A stretch of 64,000 nt of DNA from Uliginosibacterium sp. 31-16 (GCF_030730865.1 NZ_JAVALZ010000001.1:434001-498000), one strand, 5' to 3'; shown: positions 33,502 to 42,906, counted from the stretch's first letter. Translations and numbers: made by a program. The notes: generated by a model from the letters alone, not told the origin.

Positions 33502-34830
33502 ATGAACCCTTTGCCCGGCGCGATACTGGTACGCGGCTCGATCCTGCATTTCCTCGCCGATCCCGGCCCGGAAGATGACTCCTCAGCCTGGCAGTACTTC
33601 GAAGACGGTGGCCTGCTGGTGCAGGACGGCCTTGTCAGCGCGTGCGGCAACTGGAATGACGTGCTTGCCACCCTGCCGGAACTGAGCCGAGACGCCGCCC
33701 GCTACTTAGATTATCGCGGCAAGCTGATCCTGCCCGGCTTTGTCGACAGCCACGTGCACTACCCCCAGATGCGGGTCATGGGCTCCTTCGGACGTCAGCT
33801 GCTGGACTGGCTGGAGGACTACACCTTCCCCGCCGAGGCCAGCTTTGCGGATCGCGCGGTCGCCGAACAGACGGCCAGCTTTTTCCTCGACCGCCTGCTC
33901 GCCCACGGTACGACCACCGCATCGGTTTTCGCTACGGTGCACCCCCACTCGGTCGATGCGTTTTTCGAGGCCGCCGAAGCACGCAATGTGCGCATGCTCT
34001 GCGGCAAGGTCCTGATGGACCGTAACTGCCCGGACGATCTGCGCGACGACCCGCAATCCGCCTGGGCTGATTCGCGCAGCCTGATCGAGCGCTGGCACGG
34101 CAAGGGCCGCCAGCGCTACAGCGTGACACCGCGTTTTGCGCCCACCTCGACCGAAGCCCAGCTCAAGGTCGCCGGCGATCTGTTCGCCAGCGCCCCGGAT
34201 CTGCATCTGCAATCGCACCTGTCGGAAAACCAGCGCGAAGTCGCCTGGGTCGGTGAGCTATTCCCCGGCCGGAAAAACTATCTTGATGTTTATGCCCACT
34301 TCGGCCTGATCGGCGCACGCAGCATCTATGGCCACGGAATCCATCTGGACGCAGGTGAGCTTGCCCGCATGGCGGAAACCGGCACAGCCATCGCGTTTTG
34401 CCCGAGTTCCAACCTCTTCCTCGGCAGTGGTTTTTTCCACTACCGTGCGGTCAGCGCTGCGGGAGTGCCGGTCGGTCTGGCCAGCGACGTGGGTGGCGGC
34501 AACAGCTTGTCCAGCCTGCGCAGCATGGCTGCCGCCTACATGATCAGTCAGGCCCAGCATCACGCCTTGTCGCCCTGGCGAGCCTGGTATCTGGCCAGTC
34601 TGGGTGGCGCCCGCGCGCTGTCGCTGGACACGTTCATCGGCAACTTCACCCCGGGCAAGGAAGCCGACTTTGTCGTGCTCGACGCGGCGCCAATCCCCGA
34701 ACTGGCTTTCCGCTGGAGCTTTGCAGACAGTCTGGCAGATCGCCTGTTTGCACTGATGATGCTGGGCGACGAACGCTGCGTGGCCGCCACCCATGTCATG
34801 GGCCAATGCGTACACAAGCAAGCTGCCTGA
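33502..34830 (+). CDS. guaD: Guanine deaminase
   Basis: A 442-residue amidohydrolase converting guanine to xanthine. Signatures are LILPGFVDSHVHYPQM (HxH metal site), SHLSENQREVAWV, IYGHGIHLDAGELARM, FCPSSNLFLGSGFF and LASDVGGGNSLSSLRSM with the metal Asp. GGAGTGAG lies about 8 bp before the ATG. The product feeds XdhAB encoded just upstream. The MITE insertion at 33121–33391 now separates it from the nucleoside transporter operon, so it may have its own promoter. Confidence 0.96.
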   Translation: MNPLPGAILVRGSILHFLADPGPEDDSSAWQYFEDGGLLVQDGLVSACGNWNDVLATLPELSRDAARYLDYRGKLILPGFVDSHVHYPQMRVMGSFGRQLLDWLEDYTFPAEASFADRAVAEQTASFFLDRLLAHGTTTASVFATVHPHSVDAFFEAAEARNVRMLCGKVLMDRNCPDDLRDDPQSAWADSRSLIERWHGKGRQRYSVTPRFAPTSTEAQLKVAGDLFASAPDLHLQSHLSENQREVAWVGELFPGRKNYLDVYAHFGLIGARSIYGHGIHLDAGELARMAETGTAIAFCPSSNLFLGSGFFHYRAVSAAGVPVGLASDVGGGNSLSSLRSMAAAYMISQAQHHALSPWRAWYLASLGGARALSLDTFIGNFTPGKEADFVVLDAAPIPELAFRWSFADSLADRLFALMMLGDERCVAATHVMGQCVHKQAA

Positions 34831-34902
34831 GCGCGTGAGGCAGATCCGGCATCCGGATTTCCAGTGTTTCCAGTACCCGGACGGACCGCACACACCACGC
34901 CT

Positions 34903-34934
34903 TTGCCGGCACGTCACAATCCCCCCGGTATAAT
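34903..34934 (+). promoter_or_regulatory. Sigma-70-like promoter before the phosphohexomutase gene
   Basis: A consensus TATAAT (34929–34934) lies 29 bp before the ATG. The nearest good −35 match is TTGCCG (34903–34908), 20 bp away, which is longer than ideal. The −10 box is a confident observation; the −35 is not. Confidence 0.5.
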
Positions 34935-34963
34935 CCGGGCATTGTTCAAACAGGGCTTCAAGC

Positions 34964-36343
34964 ATGGCTTCTCCCGCACCCGAAATCTTCAAGGCCTACG
35001 ATATCCGCGGCATCGTCGGCAAATCCCTCACCGTCGACACCGTACGCGCCATCGGCCAGGCACTGGGCTCCGCTGCCATCGAACAAGGCCAGAAAACCAT
35101 CGTCATCGGCCGCGATGGCCGCCTGTCCGGCCCCGGCTTCGCTACCGCGCTGGCGGAGGGCATCATCGCCACCGGCACCGACGTGATCGACATCGGCTGT
35201 GTGGCCACCCCGATCACCTATTTCGCGGCCTACCACCTTGGTGCCAACTCCTGCGTGTCGATTACCGGCAGCCACAACCCGCCGGATTACAACGGCCTGA
35301 AGATGGTGCTGGGCGGCCAGACCCTGTATGGCGCGATGATTCAGGATCTGCGCCAGCGCATCGTGGAAGGCCGGCTGACACATGCCTTTGCCCCGGGCAA
35401 GATCACTCACACCGACGTGCGCCCGGCCTACATCGAACGCATCCTGAGCGACGTGAAGCTCGCCCGCCCGATGAAGATCGTGCTGGATTCCGGCAACGGT
35501 GTGGCCGGCAACACCGCGCCGGAACTCTTCAAGCGTCTGGGCTGCGAGCTGACCGAGCTGTTCTCGGAAGTTGACGGCAACTTCCCGAACCACCACCCGG
35601 ATCCGTCCAAGCCCGAGAACCTGCAAGACGTGATTGCCGCCCTGAAAGCGGGAGATGCTGAAATCGGTCTGGCCTTTGATGGCGACGGCGACCGCCTTGG
35701 TGTGGTCACCGAGGATGGCGAGATCATTTACCCGGACCGCCAGATCATGCTCTTCGCTGCCGACGTGCTGTCGCGCGTGCCCGGCGGCCAGATCATCTTT
35801 GATGTGAAGTGCACCCGCAACCTCGCTCCGTGGATTCGCAAGCACGGTGGCGTGCCGCTGATGTGGAACACCGGCCACGCACTGGTGAAGACCAAGCTGC
35901 GCGAAACCGGCGCCCCGCTGGCGGGTGAGATGAGCGGCCACATGTTCTTCAAGGAGCGTTGGTACGGTTTCGACGACGGCCTGTACACCGGCGTGCGCCT
36001 GCTCGAAATCCTGTCGCGCAGCCCGGACGCCAACGCCATTCTCAAGGCGCTGCCAGACGCGCTGTGTACGCCCGAGCTGAACATCAAGATGAGCGAAGGC
36101 GAACCCGTCGCACTGGTCGAAAAACTCAAGGCCGTAAAGTTTGAAGGCGAAGTCGAGCGCATCACCATCGACGGTCTGCGCATCGAGTTTGCCGACGGCT
36201 TCGGCCTGGCCCGCTCCTCCAACACCACACCGGTCGTCGTATTGCGCTTCGAAGCGGATACCGCTGCAGCACTGGAACGCATCCAGGTCGAGTTCCGCAA
36301 CAAGATCAGCGCCGCCTGGCCGGGGATCAAGCTACCGTTCTGA
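34964..36343 (+). CDS. Phosphomannomutase/phosphoglucomutase
   Basis: A 459-residue alpha-D-phosphohexomutase interconverting hexose 1- and 6-phosphates for surface polysaccharide precursors. It has the phosphoserine loop TGSHNPPDYNGLKM at about residues 100–113, the metal loop AFDGDGDRLG, the sugar-binding GEMSGHMFF and the phosphate-binding RSSNTTPVVVLRFEA. Length and motifs fit the AlgC/ManB bifunctional group. It is a single gene between a consensus −10 box and a strong terminator, unrelated to the purine block. Confidence 0.95.
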   Translation: MASPAPEIFKAYDIRGIVGKSLTVDTVRAIGQALGSAAIEQGQKTIVIGRDGRLSGPGFATALAEGIIATGTDVIDIGCVATPITYFAAYHLGANSCVSITGSHNPPDYNGLKMVLGGQTLYGAMIQDLRQRIVEGRLTHAFAPGKITHTDVRPAYIERILSDVKLARPMKIVLDSGNGVAGNTAPELFKRLGCELTELFSEVDGNFPNHHPDPSKPENLQDVIAALKAGDAEIGLAFDGDGDRLGVVTEDGEIIYPDRQIMLFAADVLSRVPGGQIIFDVKCTRNLAPWIRKHGGVPLMWNTGHALVKTKLRETGAPLAGEMSGHMFFKERWYGFDDGLYTGVRLLEILSRSPDANAILKALPDALCTPELNIKMSEGEPVALVEKLKAVKFEGEVERITIDGLRIEFADGFGLARSSNTTPVVVLRFEADTAAALERIQVEFRNKISAAWPGIKLPF

Positions 36344-36360
36344 GCGGCATCAAGCATGCA

Positions 36361-36390
36361 AAAGGCCAGCCCGCAAGGCTGGCCTTTTTT
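36361..36390 (+). terminator. Rho-independent terminator of the phosphohexomutase gene
   Basis: AAAGGCCAGCC (36361–36371) pairs perfectly with GGCTGGCCTTT (36377–36387) around CGCAA, followed by TTT. Confidence 0.95.
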
Positions 36391-36668
36391 GTATGTATCA
36401 CACCCTGGAAGCCGCATGTAGCGGAGGCCTACGGGCAGGTCGCCCGAAGACGCTTGCGTACCGGTCTTTCCCGGCACACCGCGCTGTAGAACAAGGCGGG
36501 AAGCGGCTCTGCGAACGCCACGAAGTCCGCCCTTGTCCGCGGCATCAAATCGACTGTCGTGGTAGGCAACCGGCAGATGCCGGACGGGGAGTCCCCTGCG
36601 CAACTCACGCGAAGCAGGTGACTCCCGTCTGTTCTCGCCCTCACATGGCCAGAGAGAAGAGCCCGACG
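36391..36668. other. Intergenic region between convergent genes
   Basis: About 280 bp with no convincing gene. It includes a degenerate copy of the GCCTGAAGA-type hairpin (GGGCAGGTCGCCCGAAGACGC, about 36433–36453). Short frames here have no recognisable product. Confidence 0.4.
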
Positions 36669-37865
36669 CTACTCTTTGGTACGGGTGATCAGCGATGCGC
36701 TCTCATCTTCCTTGTACGCGTAGAAGAACCGGCCATTATGGATTTCACCCATGACGACCATGTTGGCGCTGATCGCCTCGTGGTCTCCCGGCGTAAAAGG
36801 CTGGTCATAACGGGTGACCACGGTAGAACGTGCCGAGTACTGAAGATTTTCCAGCGCGGAACGAATGCGTTCGCTGTCGGAACAATTGCACTGGTACATC
36901 GCCAGGAACAGCAGACGCAGGGCATCGTATGTCTGCGAAGCGGCCACGCCAGACGGAATGCTGGTCACCATGTTGACCTTGCGATAGGTTTGGCCAAATG
37001 CGTATGTCACCCCGCCCCGTTCGTCTTCAATGAAGGTCACGGCGGCACGCGCGCCCTCTGCAGCGGGGCCCGCCAGATCGGTAAACGAGCGCTGCGACAT
37101 CGTCCAGGTCCCCACCAGCGGCACTTTCCAGTTCAGCTTGACCAGGCTTTTTGCCACCATCGCGTCTTCGGCGGCGAGACCGTAAAGAGCGATGGCTTTG
37201 GCACCGGCTGCGCGGGCCCTGGCCAGTTGCGCAGTCATGTCCTGATCGCCGATCTTGAAGCTCTCGATGGCAACCGGCTTGATCCCGCGTGCGGTCAGAT
37301 CAGCCATGGCGTTTGCCTTGCCGCCCTCACCGTAGGGAGTAACGTCATGCAGGATGGCGATTTCGGTGATCCTTCGCCGATCAACCAGATCCTTGAACAT
37401 GGCCTTGGTCTGGAGTGAATCCCGGCCTGCTACGCGGAAAATGAAGTTAGGCGTATTGGGCGGCAGATTGGCTTGGCGCGTGATTTCGCCGCCTGCGGCA
37501 GCGGAAACGATCAAGGGAATTCTGGCTTTCTGCAGAAGCGGGACGGCCGCATTTGCCACGGCAATATTTGCAAAGCCGACAACTGCTGACACCTTGTCCT
37601 TCTCGATGAGTTCCTTGGTCAGGTCCGCGCCAATATTGGCTTTTGCCTGATCGTCTTTTTCGATCAGCTCGATTTTCCGCCCCAGAACACCACCAAAGCG
37701 ATTGACCTCATCCGCAAAAACACGCGCCCCTCCGCGAATGCTTTCGCCCATATCGCTTGAAGACTGGCCCGTGAAGGGGCCGATTACACCAATTTTTATT
37801 GTCTCCTGCGCGTGTGCTACACCCGCAATACAGACTCCCAGAGCAACGACATATTGCCTAAGCAT
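36669..37865 (-). CDS. Leu/Ile/Val-type (LivK-like) ABC transporter substrate-binding protein
   Basis: A 398-residue exported protein of the Peripla_BP_6 family. The start MLRQYVVALGVCIAGVAHAQ follows AAAGGAG by 8 bp and opens a signal peptide cut near AHAQE. Conserved segments include IKIGVIGPFTGQSSSDMGESIRGGARVFADEVN in broken form, KVSAVVGFANIAVANAAVPLLQ, FIFRVAGRDSLQTKAMFKDLV and VASQTYDALRLL. No permease or ATPase of the matching Liv type is nearby, so this is an orphan binding protein that either shares a transporter elsewhere or serves a sensory role. Substrate unknown. Confidence 0.88.
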   Translation of the reverse strand: MLRQYVVALGVCIAGVAHAQETIKIGVIGPFTGQSSSDMGESIRGGARVFADEVNRFGGVLGRKIELIEKDDQAKANIGADLTKELIEKDKVSAVVGFANIAVANAAVPLLQKARIPLIVSAAAGGEITRQANLPPNTPNFIFRVAGRDSLQTKAMFKDLVDRRRITEIAILHDVTPYGEGGKANAMADLTARGIKPVAIESFKIGDQDMTAQLARARAAGAKAIALYGLAAEDAMVAKSLVKLNWKVPLVGTWTMSQRSFTDLAGPAAEGARAAVTFIEDERGGVTYAFGQTYRKVNMVTSIPSGVAASQTYDALRLLFLAMYQCNCSDSERIRSALENLQYSARSTVVTRYDQPFTPGDHEAISANMVVMGEIHNGRFFYAYKEDESASLITRTKE

Positions 37866-38224
37866 TTGGTTCTCCTTTGAAAGCAGCTTGTCTCGAATCT
37901 TCGCTATTTTTTCAGTTTTATCGGTTATCGCATTTTCATTCCAGCGAGTTAGCGATATGCAAATTGGGACACTATTCCAGCCTTCAGTCTTTCCATATAC
38001 GAGAAAACCGCATCTGTACGAACACCTGCAAAAAGGTAGCGTAATCCTTGGCGGCGGCATGGCAGGTCTATCGCGCAACGGACGGGACCGAGGCTATTGC
38101 CTGCTGTGGCAGGGCCAGCGCAGATGCAGGCGGGGTGCCGCTCACGCGTACGCAGCTCCAGGCAACGGCTCGAATGCAGATTTTGCTGCATGAGATTGAT
38201 GCCCCGCCTATGGCTTGAGACGTG
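37866..38224. other. A/T-rich intergenic region upstream of the LivK-like gene
   Basis: About 360 bp with no supported gene. The part next to the LivK-like start (37866–37960) is notably A/T-rich (ATTTTTTCAGTTTTATCGG) and presumably contains its promoter. The remainder lies just past the end of the GGDEF–EAL gene, and no terminator hairpin was recognised. Confidence 0.4.
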
Positions 38225-41200
38225 TCAAATCTGCAACAGCTTCACGAACTCCTCGGCTGGCACCGGCTTGCTGCGGAAGTAGCCCTGATACATGTCGCAA
38301 CCGTGTGCCTGCAGGAAGGCCAGTTGCTCGGCGGATTCGACGCCCTCGGCCAGCACCTTGAAACCCAGTGCGTGGGCCATGCCGATGATGGCGAGGGTGA
38401 TCTCGCGATCGTCACGGTCGTGACAGATGTCATCAATGAAACACTTGTCGATCTTCAGCACATCCAGCGGGAAGCGCTTCAGGTAGGCCAGCGATGAATA
38501 GCCGGTACCGAAGTCGTCAATCGCCAGGCGGATCTGGCGTTTCTGCAGCCACTCGAGCAGCGCGCCGGCATCGTGGCTCTCATCCATCAGGATGGATTCG
38601 GTCAGTTCGAGTTCCAGGGCCGTGGGGGGGTAACCCGTCTCATGCAGAACGGCCTCCACCTGCGCCCCAAAAGAGCCGTGCCGGATCTGATGGCCGGACA
38701 CGTTGACTGCCAGCACCAGTGGCGGCAGGCCGGCATCCAGCCAGGCACGGCCCTGGCGACAGGTTTCATGCAGCACCCAGGCGCCGATTTCGCTGATCAG
38801 CCCGGTTTCTTCAGCAATCGGAATGAAACGTCCCGGCGGAATCAAGCCTTCGTCCGGATCCTGCCAGCGCACCAGAGCCTCGGCGCCGACGATGCGGTTG
38901 CTGCCAATATCCACCAGCGGCTGATAGAAAACCCGCAGCTCGTGCCGCACCAGCGCCCGCCGCAAGCGCGCATCCAGGCGGATGCGATCCTGTGCGGCGT
39001 GGGTCATGCTCTCCGAGTAATACTGGAAGCTCCCGCGCCCTTCCGCCTTGGCGCGATACATTGCAGCATCCGCCTGCTGCAGCAGACTCTCGGCGCTATC
39101 GCCATGGCTTGGGAAAAGGCTGATGCCGATGCTGGCACTGCTTTGAACTTCGATTCCGTTATCCAGCTGAAAGGGCTGGTCCAGCGCCGCAAGCACCTCG
39201 CCGGCTACCCGTGCGGCATCTTCCAGACGGTTCAGCCCTTCGAGCAGGATGGTGAATTCATCGCCACCAAGGCGCGCAAAGAAATCGCTGGCGCGCAAAC
39301 GGCCGGACAGACGCTTGGCGACCTGCTGCAGCAACTGGTCTCCGAGCAGGTGACCAAAGCTGTCGTTGATGTCCTTGAAACGATCCAGATCGAACATCAG
39401 CAGAGCCAGCAGACCACCATCGCGGCGGGCCGTCGCCAGAGCATGATCGAGCCGCGAGAACAGCAGCAGGCGGTTGGGCAACTGGGTCAGCGGATCATGA
39501 TGGGCCAGATAATCGAGACGCTCTTCGGAGGCCTTGAGGGTCGAAATATCGGTAAACACCTGCACGTAACTGGTGACTTCACCGTTTTCGTCGCGCACGG
39601 CGTTGATGCTCAGCAACTCGGGGAAGGACTCGCCGCCTTTGCGCCGGCTCCACAGCTCGCCCTGCCAGCTGCCCTGTTCAAGCACCTGTTTCCAGATATC
39701 GGCATGAAACGCCTCATCGTGCTGCACTGCGTACAGAAAGGACGGCTGCCGGCCCAGGACTTCATCGGCACTGAATCCGGTCAGCCGGCAGAAGGCCTCA
39801 TTGACCATCACGATCGCCTGCGCCGCATCGGTCACCATCACGCCTTCCTGCGTATTCTCGAACACGGTTGCGGCTTGCCGAAGCGCCGCCTCCGCGCGCT
39901 TGCGCTCGGAAATATCGGTATGCGTGCCGGACATGATCAGGGGCTTGCCATCCGTATCCCACTGAACGAGCTTGCCGCGCGTCAGCACCCACTTCCAGTC
40001 GCCCGTGGCGGTGCGGATACGCATCTCCACCTGATGCGCAGGGGTTTTGCCGGCCAGATGCGCCTCAATCGACTCCATCGCCCTGGCAAGATCGACGGGA
40101 TGAACATGCTCGCCCCATTTCTCCGGAGAGATATCCAGGCCACCGGGTGGATAGCCCAACATGCTGGCAAAACGCGGGCTGATATCGAACTGACGGGTTT
40201 GCACATTCAATTCCCAGAAGCCCTGATCCGAACCTTCGATCACCCGGGCGTAGCGCGCCTCGCTTTCCCGCCAGGCATCGGCAGTCTGCTTCTGCACGCT
40301 GATATCCTGCAGCGCTCCGCGAATCTTGACCAGCAAGCCATCGACATAGACCGGTACGGCGACCGAACGCACCCATTTGCGCTTGCCAGTCGCCGTGGTC
40401 AGCTCCAGCTCCAGATCGTAGGGCGTACCGTCGCGGATCAGCCGCGCCAGGGCGGACTCGATCAGTACCTGCCAGCGCCCCTCGTAAAACTCCAGTCCGA
40501 ATTCGATATCCGGCCGTTTTTCAAGATCCACTTCGTGAATCTCTGCCAGCTCGCGGGTCCAGGTGCCACGCCGGCTGACCGGATCCATTTCCCAGCCGCC
40601 AACGTGCGCCATCGCACTCATGTCCTGCAGCAAGGCATTGTTCTGCCGCAAGTTCTCCTCCATGCTGCGACGCTCGGTTTCATCGCGCGCCACCAGCACC
40701 CAGCCGACACAGCTGCCGTCATCCAGCCGCACGGCAGCACCACGCAGATGGACCGGAATGCGGCGTCGCTGGCCGTCGATCAGCACCCCGTCACAGGCGA
40801 GGCCCTCTTGCGCCGCAAGAATGCGGGGCCCCAGATCGCCCAGAGGGTGCACACCAGCCTCGTCCAGCGGGGCAAACACCACGGCCATGAACTGCCCGTG
40901 CGCTTCTCTGGCCGGCCAGCCGGTGAGCTGTTCAGCGGCTGCATTCAGATAGGTAATCCGTCCATCGGGATCTGCCGCAATGATTGCATCACCAATGCTG
41001 TCGAGGATCACCGCGCGCAGCTGGCCACCGGCCTCCAGTCGCCACCAGGCACGTCGCAGAACCTCGCACAGGGCACTGACCATCAGACCATTGGCGAGCA
41101 GGAAGCACCACTGGAACAGATCGTGGAGCTCGGCAAAACGAAAACTGAAGCGCGGCTGGATCAGGAAGAACTGCGCCCCCAGAGAACACACCAGGGTCGC

Positions 41201-41632
41201 GCTCAGGCCCGGCCCGAAACCGCCTGCCGTTGCGCTGAGGATGATCGGCAACATCAGGATGATCAGCAGCGGACGCTCGCCGTCAGGGATACCGATGGCC
41301 GCCAGCACGAACAGGAAGGCCCCGCTGGCAGATACCGCAAAGCCATAGCTCAACCAGCTCGGCCAGCCCAGCAAGGCCTGCTGCCGGACCGGCACGGACT
41401 CCCGTCCGCGGGGCGGCCCACCCGCTCCCGGCACAGAGCGCAACGCAAAAAACAGCAGCAGGGAGGTGACCAGAACAAAGCTCACCCCTTTGGCATTCGA
41501 TAACCAGACGATACGGGACACGTCTGCTATCTCGGCCAGCAGCTGGTCGGACAGGAAGATCCACGCCAGCGCAAAAATGGCATAGCCCACGGTGACGCGC
41601 AAAATGAACCGCTGACGAGCTGTTGAAGCCAT
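38225..41632 (-). CDS. Membrane-bound PAS–GGDEF–EAL cyclic-di-GMP protein
   Basis: A 1135-residue sensor. Two N-terminal membrane segments (about residues 10–65) are followed by a four-segment KdpD-type DUF4118 membrane domain (about 90–195). About four PAS domains follow, including RAVILDSIGDAIIAADPDGRITYLN and FENTQEGVMVTDAAQAI. The GGDEF domain keeps RLGGDEF and an inhibitory-site RASD five residues before it. The EAL domain keeps GAEALVRW, IDDFGTGYSSLAYLKRFP and VLAEGVE. Both domains look active, so it could make and degrade c-di-GMP. The ATG after GAGGATTTG is preferred over an in-frame TTG just upstream. The input signal is unknown. Confidence 0.93.
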   Translation of the reverse strand: MASTARQRFILRVTVGYAIFALAWIFLSDQLLAEIADVSRIVWLSNAKGVSFVLVTSLLLFFALRSVPGAGGPPRGRESVPVRQQALLGWPSWLSYGFAVSASGAFLFVLAAIGIPDGERPLLIILMLPIILSATAGGFGPGLSATLVCSLGAQFFLIQPRFSFRFAELHDLFQWCFLLANGLMVSALCEVLRRAWWRLEAGGQLRAVILDSIGDAIIAADPDGRITYLNAAAEQLTGWPAREAHGQFMAVVFAPLDEAGVHPLGDLGPRILAAQEGLACDGVLIDGQRRRIPVHLRGAAVRLDDGSCVGWVLVARDETERRSMEENLRQNNALLQDMSAMAHVGGWEMDPVSRRGTWTRELAEIHEVDLEKRPDIEFGLEFYEGRWQVLIESALARLIRDGTPYDLELELTTATGKRKWVRSVAVPVYVDGLLVKIRGALQDISVQKQTADAWRESEARYARVIEGSDQGFWELNVQTRQFDISPRFASMLGYPPGGLDISPEKWGEHVHPVDLARAMESIEAHLAGKTPAHQVEMRIRTATGDWKWVLTRGKLVQWDTDGKPLIMSGTHTDISERKRAEAALRQAATVFENTQEGVMVTDAAQAIVMVNEAFCRLTGFSADEVLGRQPSFLYAVQHDEAFHADIWKQVLEQGSWQGELWSRRKGGESFPELLSINAVRDENGEVTSYVQVFTDISTLKASEERLDYLAHHDPLTQLPNRLLLFSRLDHALATARRDGGLLALLMFDLDRFKDINDSFGHLLGDQLLQQVAKRLSGRLRASDFFARLGGDEFTILLEGLNRLEDAARVAGEVLAALDQPFQLDNGIEVQSSASIGISLFPSHGDSAESLLQQADAAMYRAKAEGRGSFQYYSESMTHAAQDRIRLDARLRRALVRHELRVFYQPLVDIGSNRIVGAEALVRWQDPDEGLIPPGRFIPIAEETGLISEIGAWVLHETCRQGRAWLDAGLPPLVLAVNVSGHQIRHGSFGAQVEAVLHETGYPPTALELELTESILMDESHDAGALLEWLQKRQIRLAIDDFGTGYSSLAYLKRFPLDVLKIDKCFIDDICHDRDDREITLAIIGMAHALGFKVLAEGVESAEQLAFLQAHGCDMYQGYFRSKPVPAEEFVKLLQI

Positions 41633-41828
41633 CAAATCCTCACAAGAGCAGCCGGATCCGAGTCAACGCACACACGTTTTCGGGCGAATCAGCGATCCGG
41701 GAGTGACACCGAGGGGAAGCGTCGCTGCAACCTGCAGAACAACGCCTGTCTTCAGCATACTCAGGCCTTGCAGACATGACAATGAGCCAGACCGGCAGGG
41801 GCGGAACATCTGCCGTGAATGCGCAGAC

Positions 41829-41851
41829 GCAAAAAGGGCGCCCGCAGGCGC
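41829..41851 (-). terminator. Rho-independent terminator of ompW
   Basis: On the minus strand GGGCGCC and GGCGCCC (41834–41840 with 41845–41851) form a 7-bp stem with a 4-nt loop, followed by five T. Confidence 0.9.
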
Positions 41852-41876
41852 CCTGTCATCCCCTCTGCAACGATGC

Positions 41877-42494
41877 TCAGAAACGGTAGCCGAAGCCCAG
41901 GCCGGCGGTCACCGGGTTCAGGCCGACCTTGCCAACCTTGTCGCCCCCCACGGTCACATCGGTATCCATCCTGATGTACTTGAGGTCCAGATTGATCGAC
42001 CAGTGCTTGTCGAGCATGTAATCCATCCCGATCTGGAAGGCGGGTCCAAAACTCGAACGCTCAACCTGCGCTGCACCGTCCAGAATGTTGCTGCGCTTGC
42101 TGAAGATCGTGTAGTTCAGGCCCAGACCAACGTAGGGCTTGAACGCGCCCAGGTCCGTAGCGTGATATTGCAGCAGCAGCGAAGGTGGCAAAGCCCTGAT
42201 CCGCCCCTGCTTGGTGCCTCCCACCTCGATGTCGATGCCTTGCGGATAGGTCAGCACCAGTTCGGTCGCGATGTTCTTGGTGAAGAAGTAGCTGATGTCG
42301 ACTTCCGGAATCCAGCGGCTTGCCGCCTCGACCCGGACGGAGCCGCCCAGAGGCAGACCTTCGGACTGGGCGTTGTCGAAATCAACGAACACCGCACGGG
42401 CACGCACCTGCCACGGGCTTTCCTGGGCGAATGCGGAAGACGTTGAAAAAGCAGCCGCCATGGCCAATACCGCAGCCAGCATTGTTTTATTCAT
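41877..42494 (-). CDS. ompW: OmpW-family outer-membrane protein
   Basis: A 205-residue small beta-barrel of eight strands. The signal peptide MNKTMLAAVLAMAAAFSTSSAFA is cut before QESPWQVRARAVFVDFDN. Family traits are VDISYFFTKNIATELVLTYP, LPPSLLLQYHATDLGAFKPYVGLGLNYT in broken form and the C-terminal GLGFGYRF ending in Phe. The start follows AGAGGAG by 7 bp. OmpW channels pass small hydrophobic compounds and are induced by oxygen limitation in enterobacteria. A perfect FNR box lies 55 bp upstream of this start, suggesting the same control. Confidence 0.93.
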   Translation of the reverse strand: MNKTMLAAVLAMAAAFSTSSAFAQESPWQVRARAVFVDFDNAQSEGLPLGGSVRVEAASRWIPEVDISYFFTKNIATELVLTYPQGIDIEVGGTKQGRIRALPPSLLLQYHATDLGAFKPYVGLGLNYTIFSKRSNILDGAAQVERSSFGPAFQIGMDYMLDKHWSINLDLKYIRMDTDVTVGGDKVGKVGLNPVTAGLGFGYRF

Positions 42495-42548
42495 GAAGCT
42501 TCTCCTCTGTTGGACTGAATGACACGCCTGCCTCATTGGGCAGTGTTT

Positions 42549-42562
42549 TTGATTTTAATCAA
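42549..42562. promoter_or_regulatory. FNR/Anr-type box upstream of ompW
   Basis: TTGAT-TTTA-ATCAA is an exact match to the FNR consensus TTGATN4ATCAA. Its centre is about 61 bp from the ompW ATG, consistent with a class II activator position near −41.5. Oxygen-dependent control of ompW is the likely role; phoA on the other side is farther away. Confidence 0.8.
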
Positions 42563-42837
42563 AAAGCCCTTTTTGACAATATGGGAATAGCCCTTACCTT
42601 GTTCGTGCATTCCCAGGCGTCGCCTCAGTGCCGATCGCGAAAACTCACGCGGGGGTCCGCCCCGGCGCCAAAGCGGGTACGCAGCCCGCTGCGCGAGGAA
42701 TGTGCGCAAGAAACCCGCGTGCTCGCAGAGGTCCGACGTAAAAGGCTCTCGAAGCCCCCTGCCTGCAGAGGCACGTCAGATGCGGCTGTGCAGGCGGGGG
42801 AATTGTGACAAGACCATGACCGGCAGATGACGGCGGT
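42563..42837. other. Intergenic region between ompW and phoA
   Basis: Together with the FNR box, this 412-bp gap between ompW and phoA has no supported gene. It contains GC-rich imperfect hairpins, including CCCCCTGCCTGCA (about 42757–42769) with TGTGCAGGCGGGGG (about 42787–42800), a relative of the window's GCCTG-type repeats. Confidence 0.4.
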
Positions 42838-42855
42838 CTGTCAAAATCATGTAAC
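42838..42855 (+). promoter_or_regulatory. Candidate Pho box upstream of phoA
   Basis: CTGTCAA-AATC-ATGTAAC resembles two PhoB half-sites (CTGTCAT) separated by 4 bp: 6 of 7 in the first half, 4 of 7 in the second. It lies about 50 bp before the alkaline phosphatase start. The match is partial and rests on position and gene function. Confidence 0.35.
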
Positions 42856-42906
42856 GTGCAACGCCTACCCTGCGGACCTTGCCTTTCCTCCTTCAAGGAT
42901 TCCGCC

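Noticed and set aside
36429-36644. A 71-codon minus-strand frame after the phosphohexomutase gene
   Set aside because: Arg/Pro-rich, no ribosome site, overlaps a degenerate repeat.
37949-38193. Small frames in the gap between the LivK-like and GGDEF–EAL genes
   Set aside because: They lack ribosome sites and recognisable products and overlap each other on both strands.
38573-41503. A very long open frame on the plus strand opposite the GGDEF–EAL gene
   Set aside because: It is antisense to a gene with intact PAS, GGDEF and EAL motifs, has no recognisable domain, and arises from high GC codon bias.
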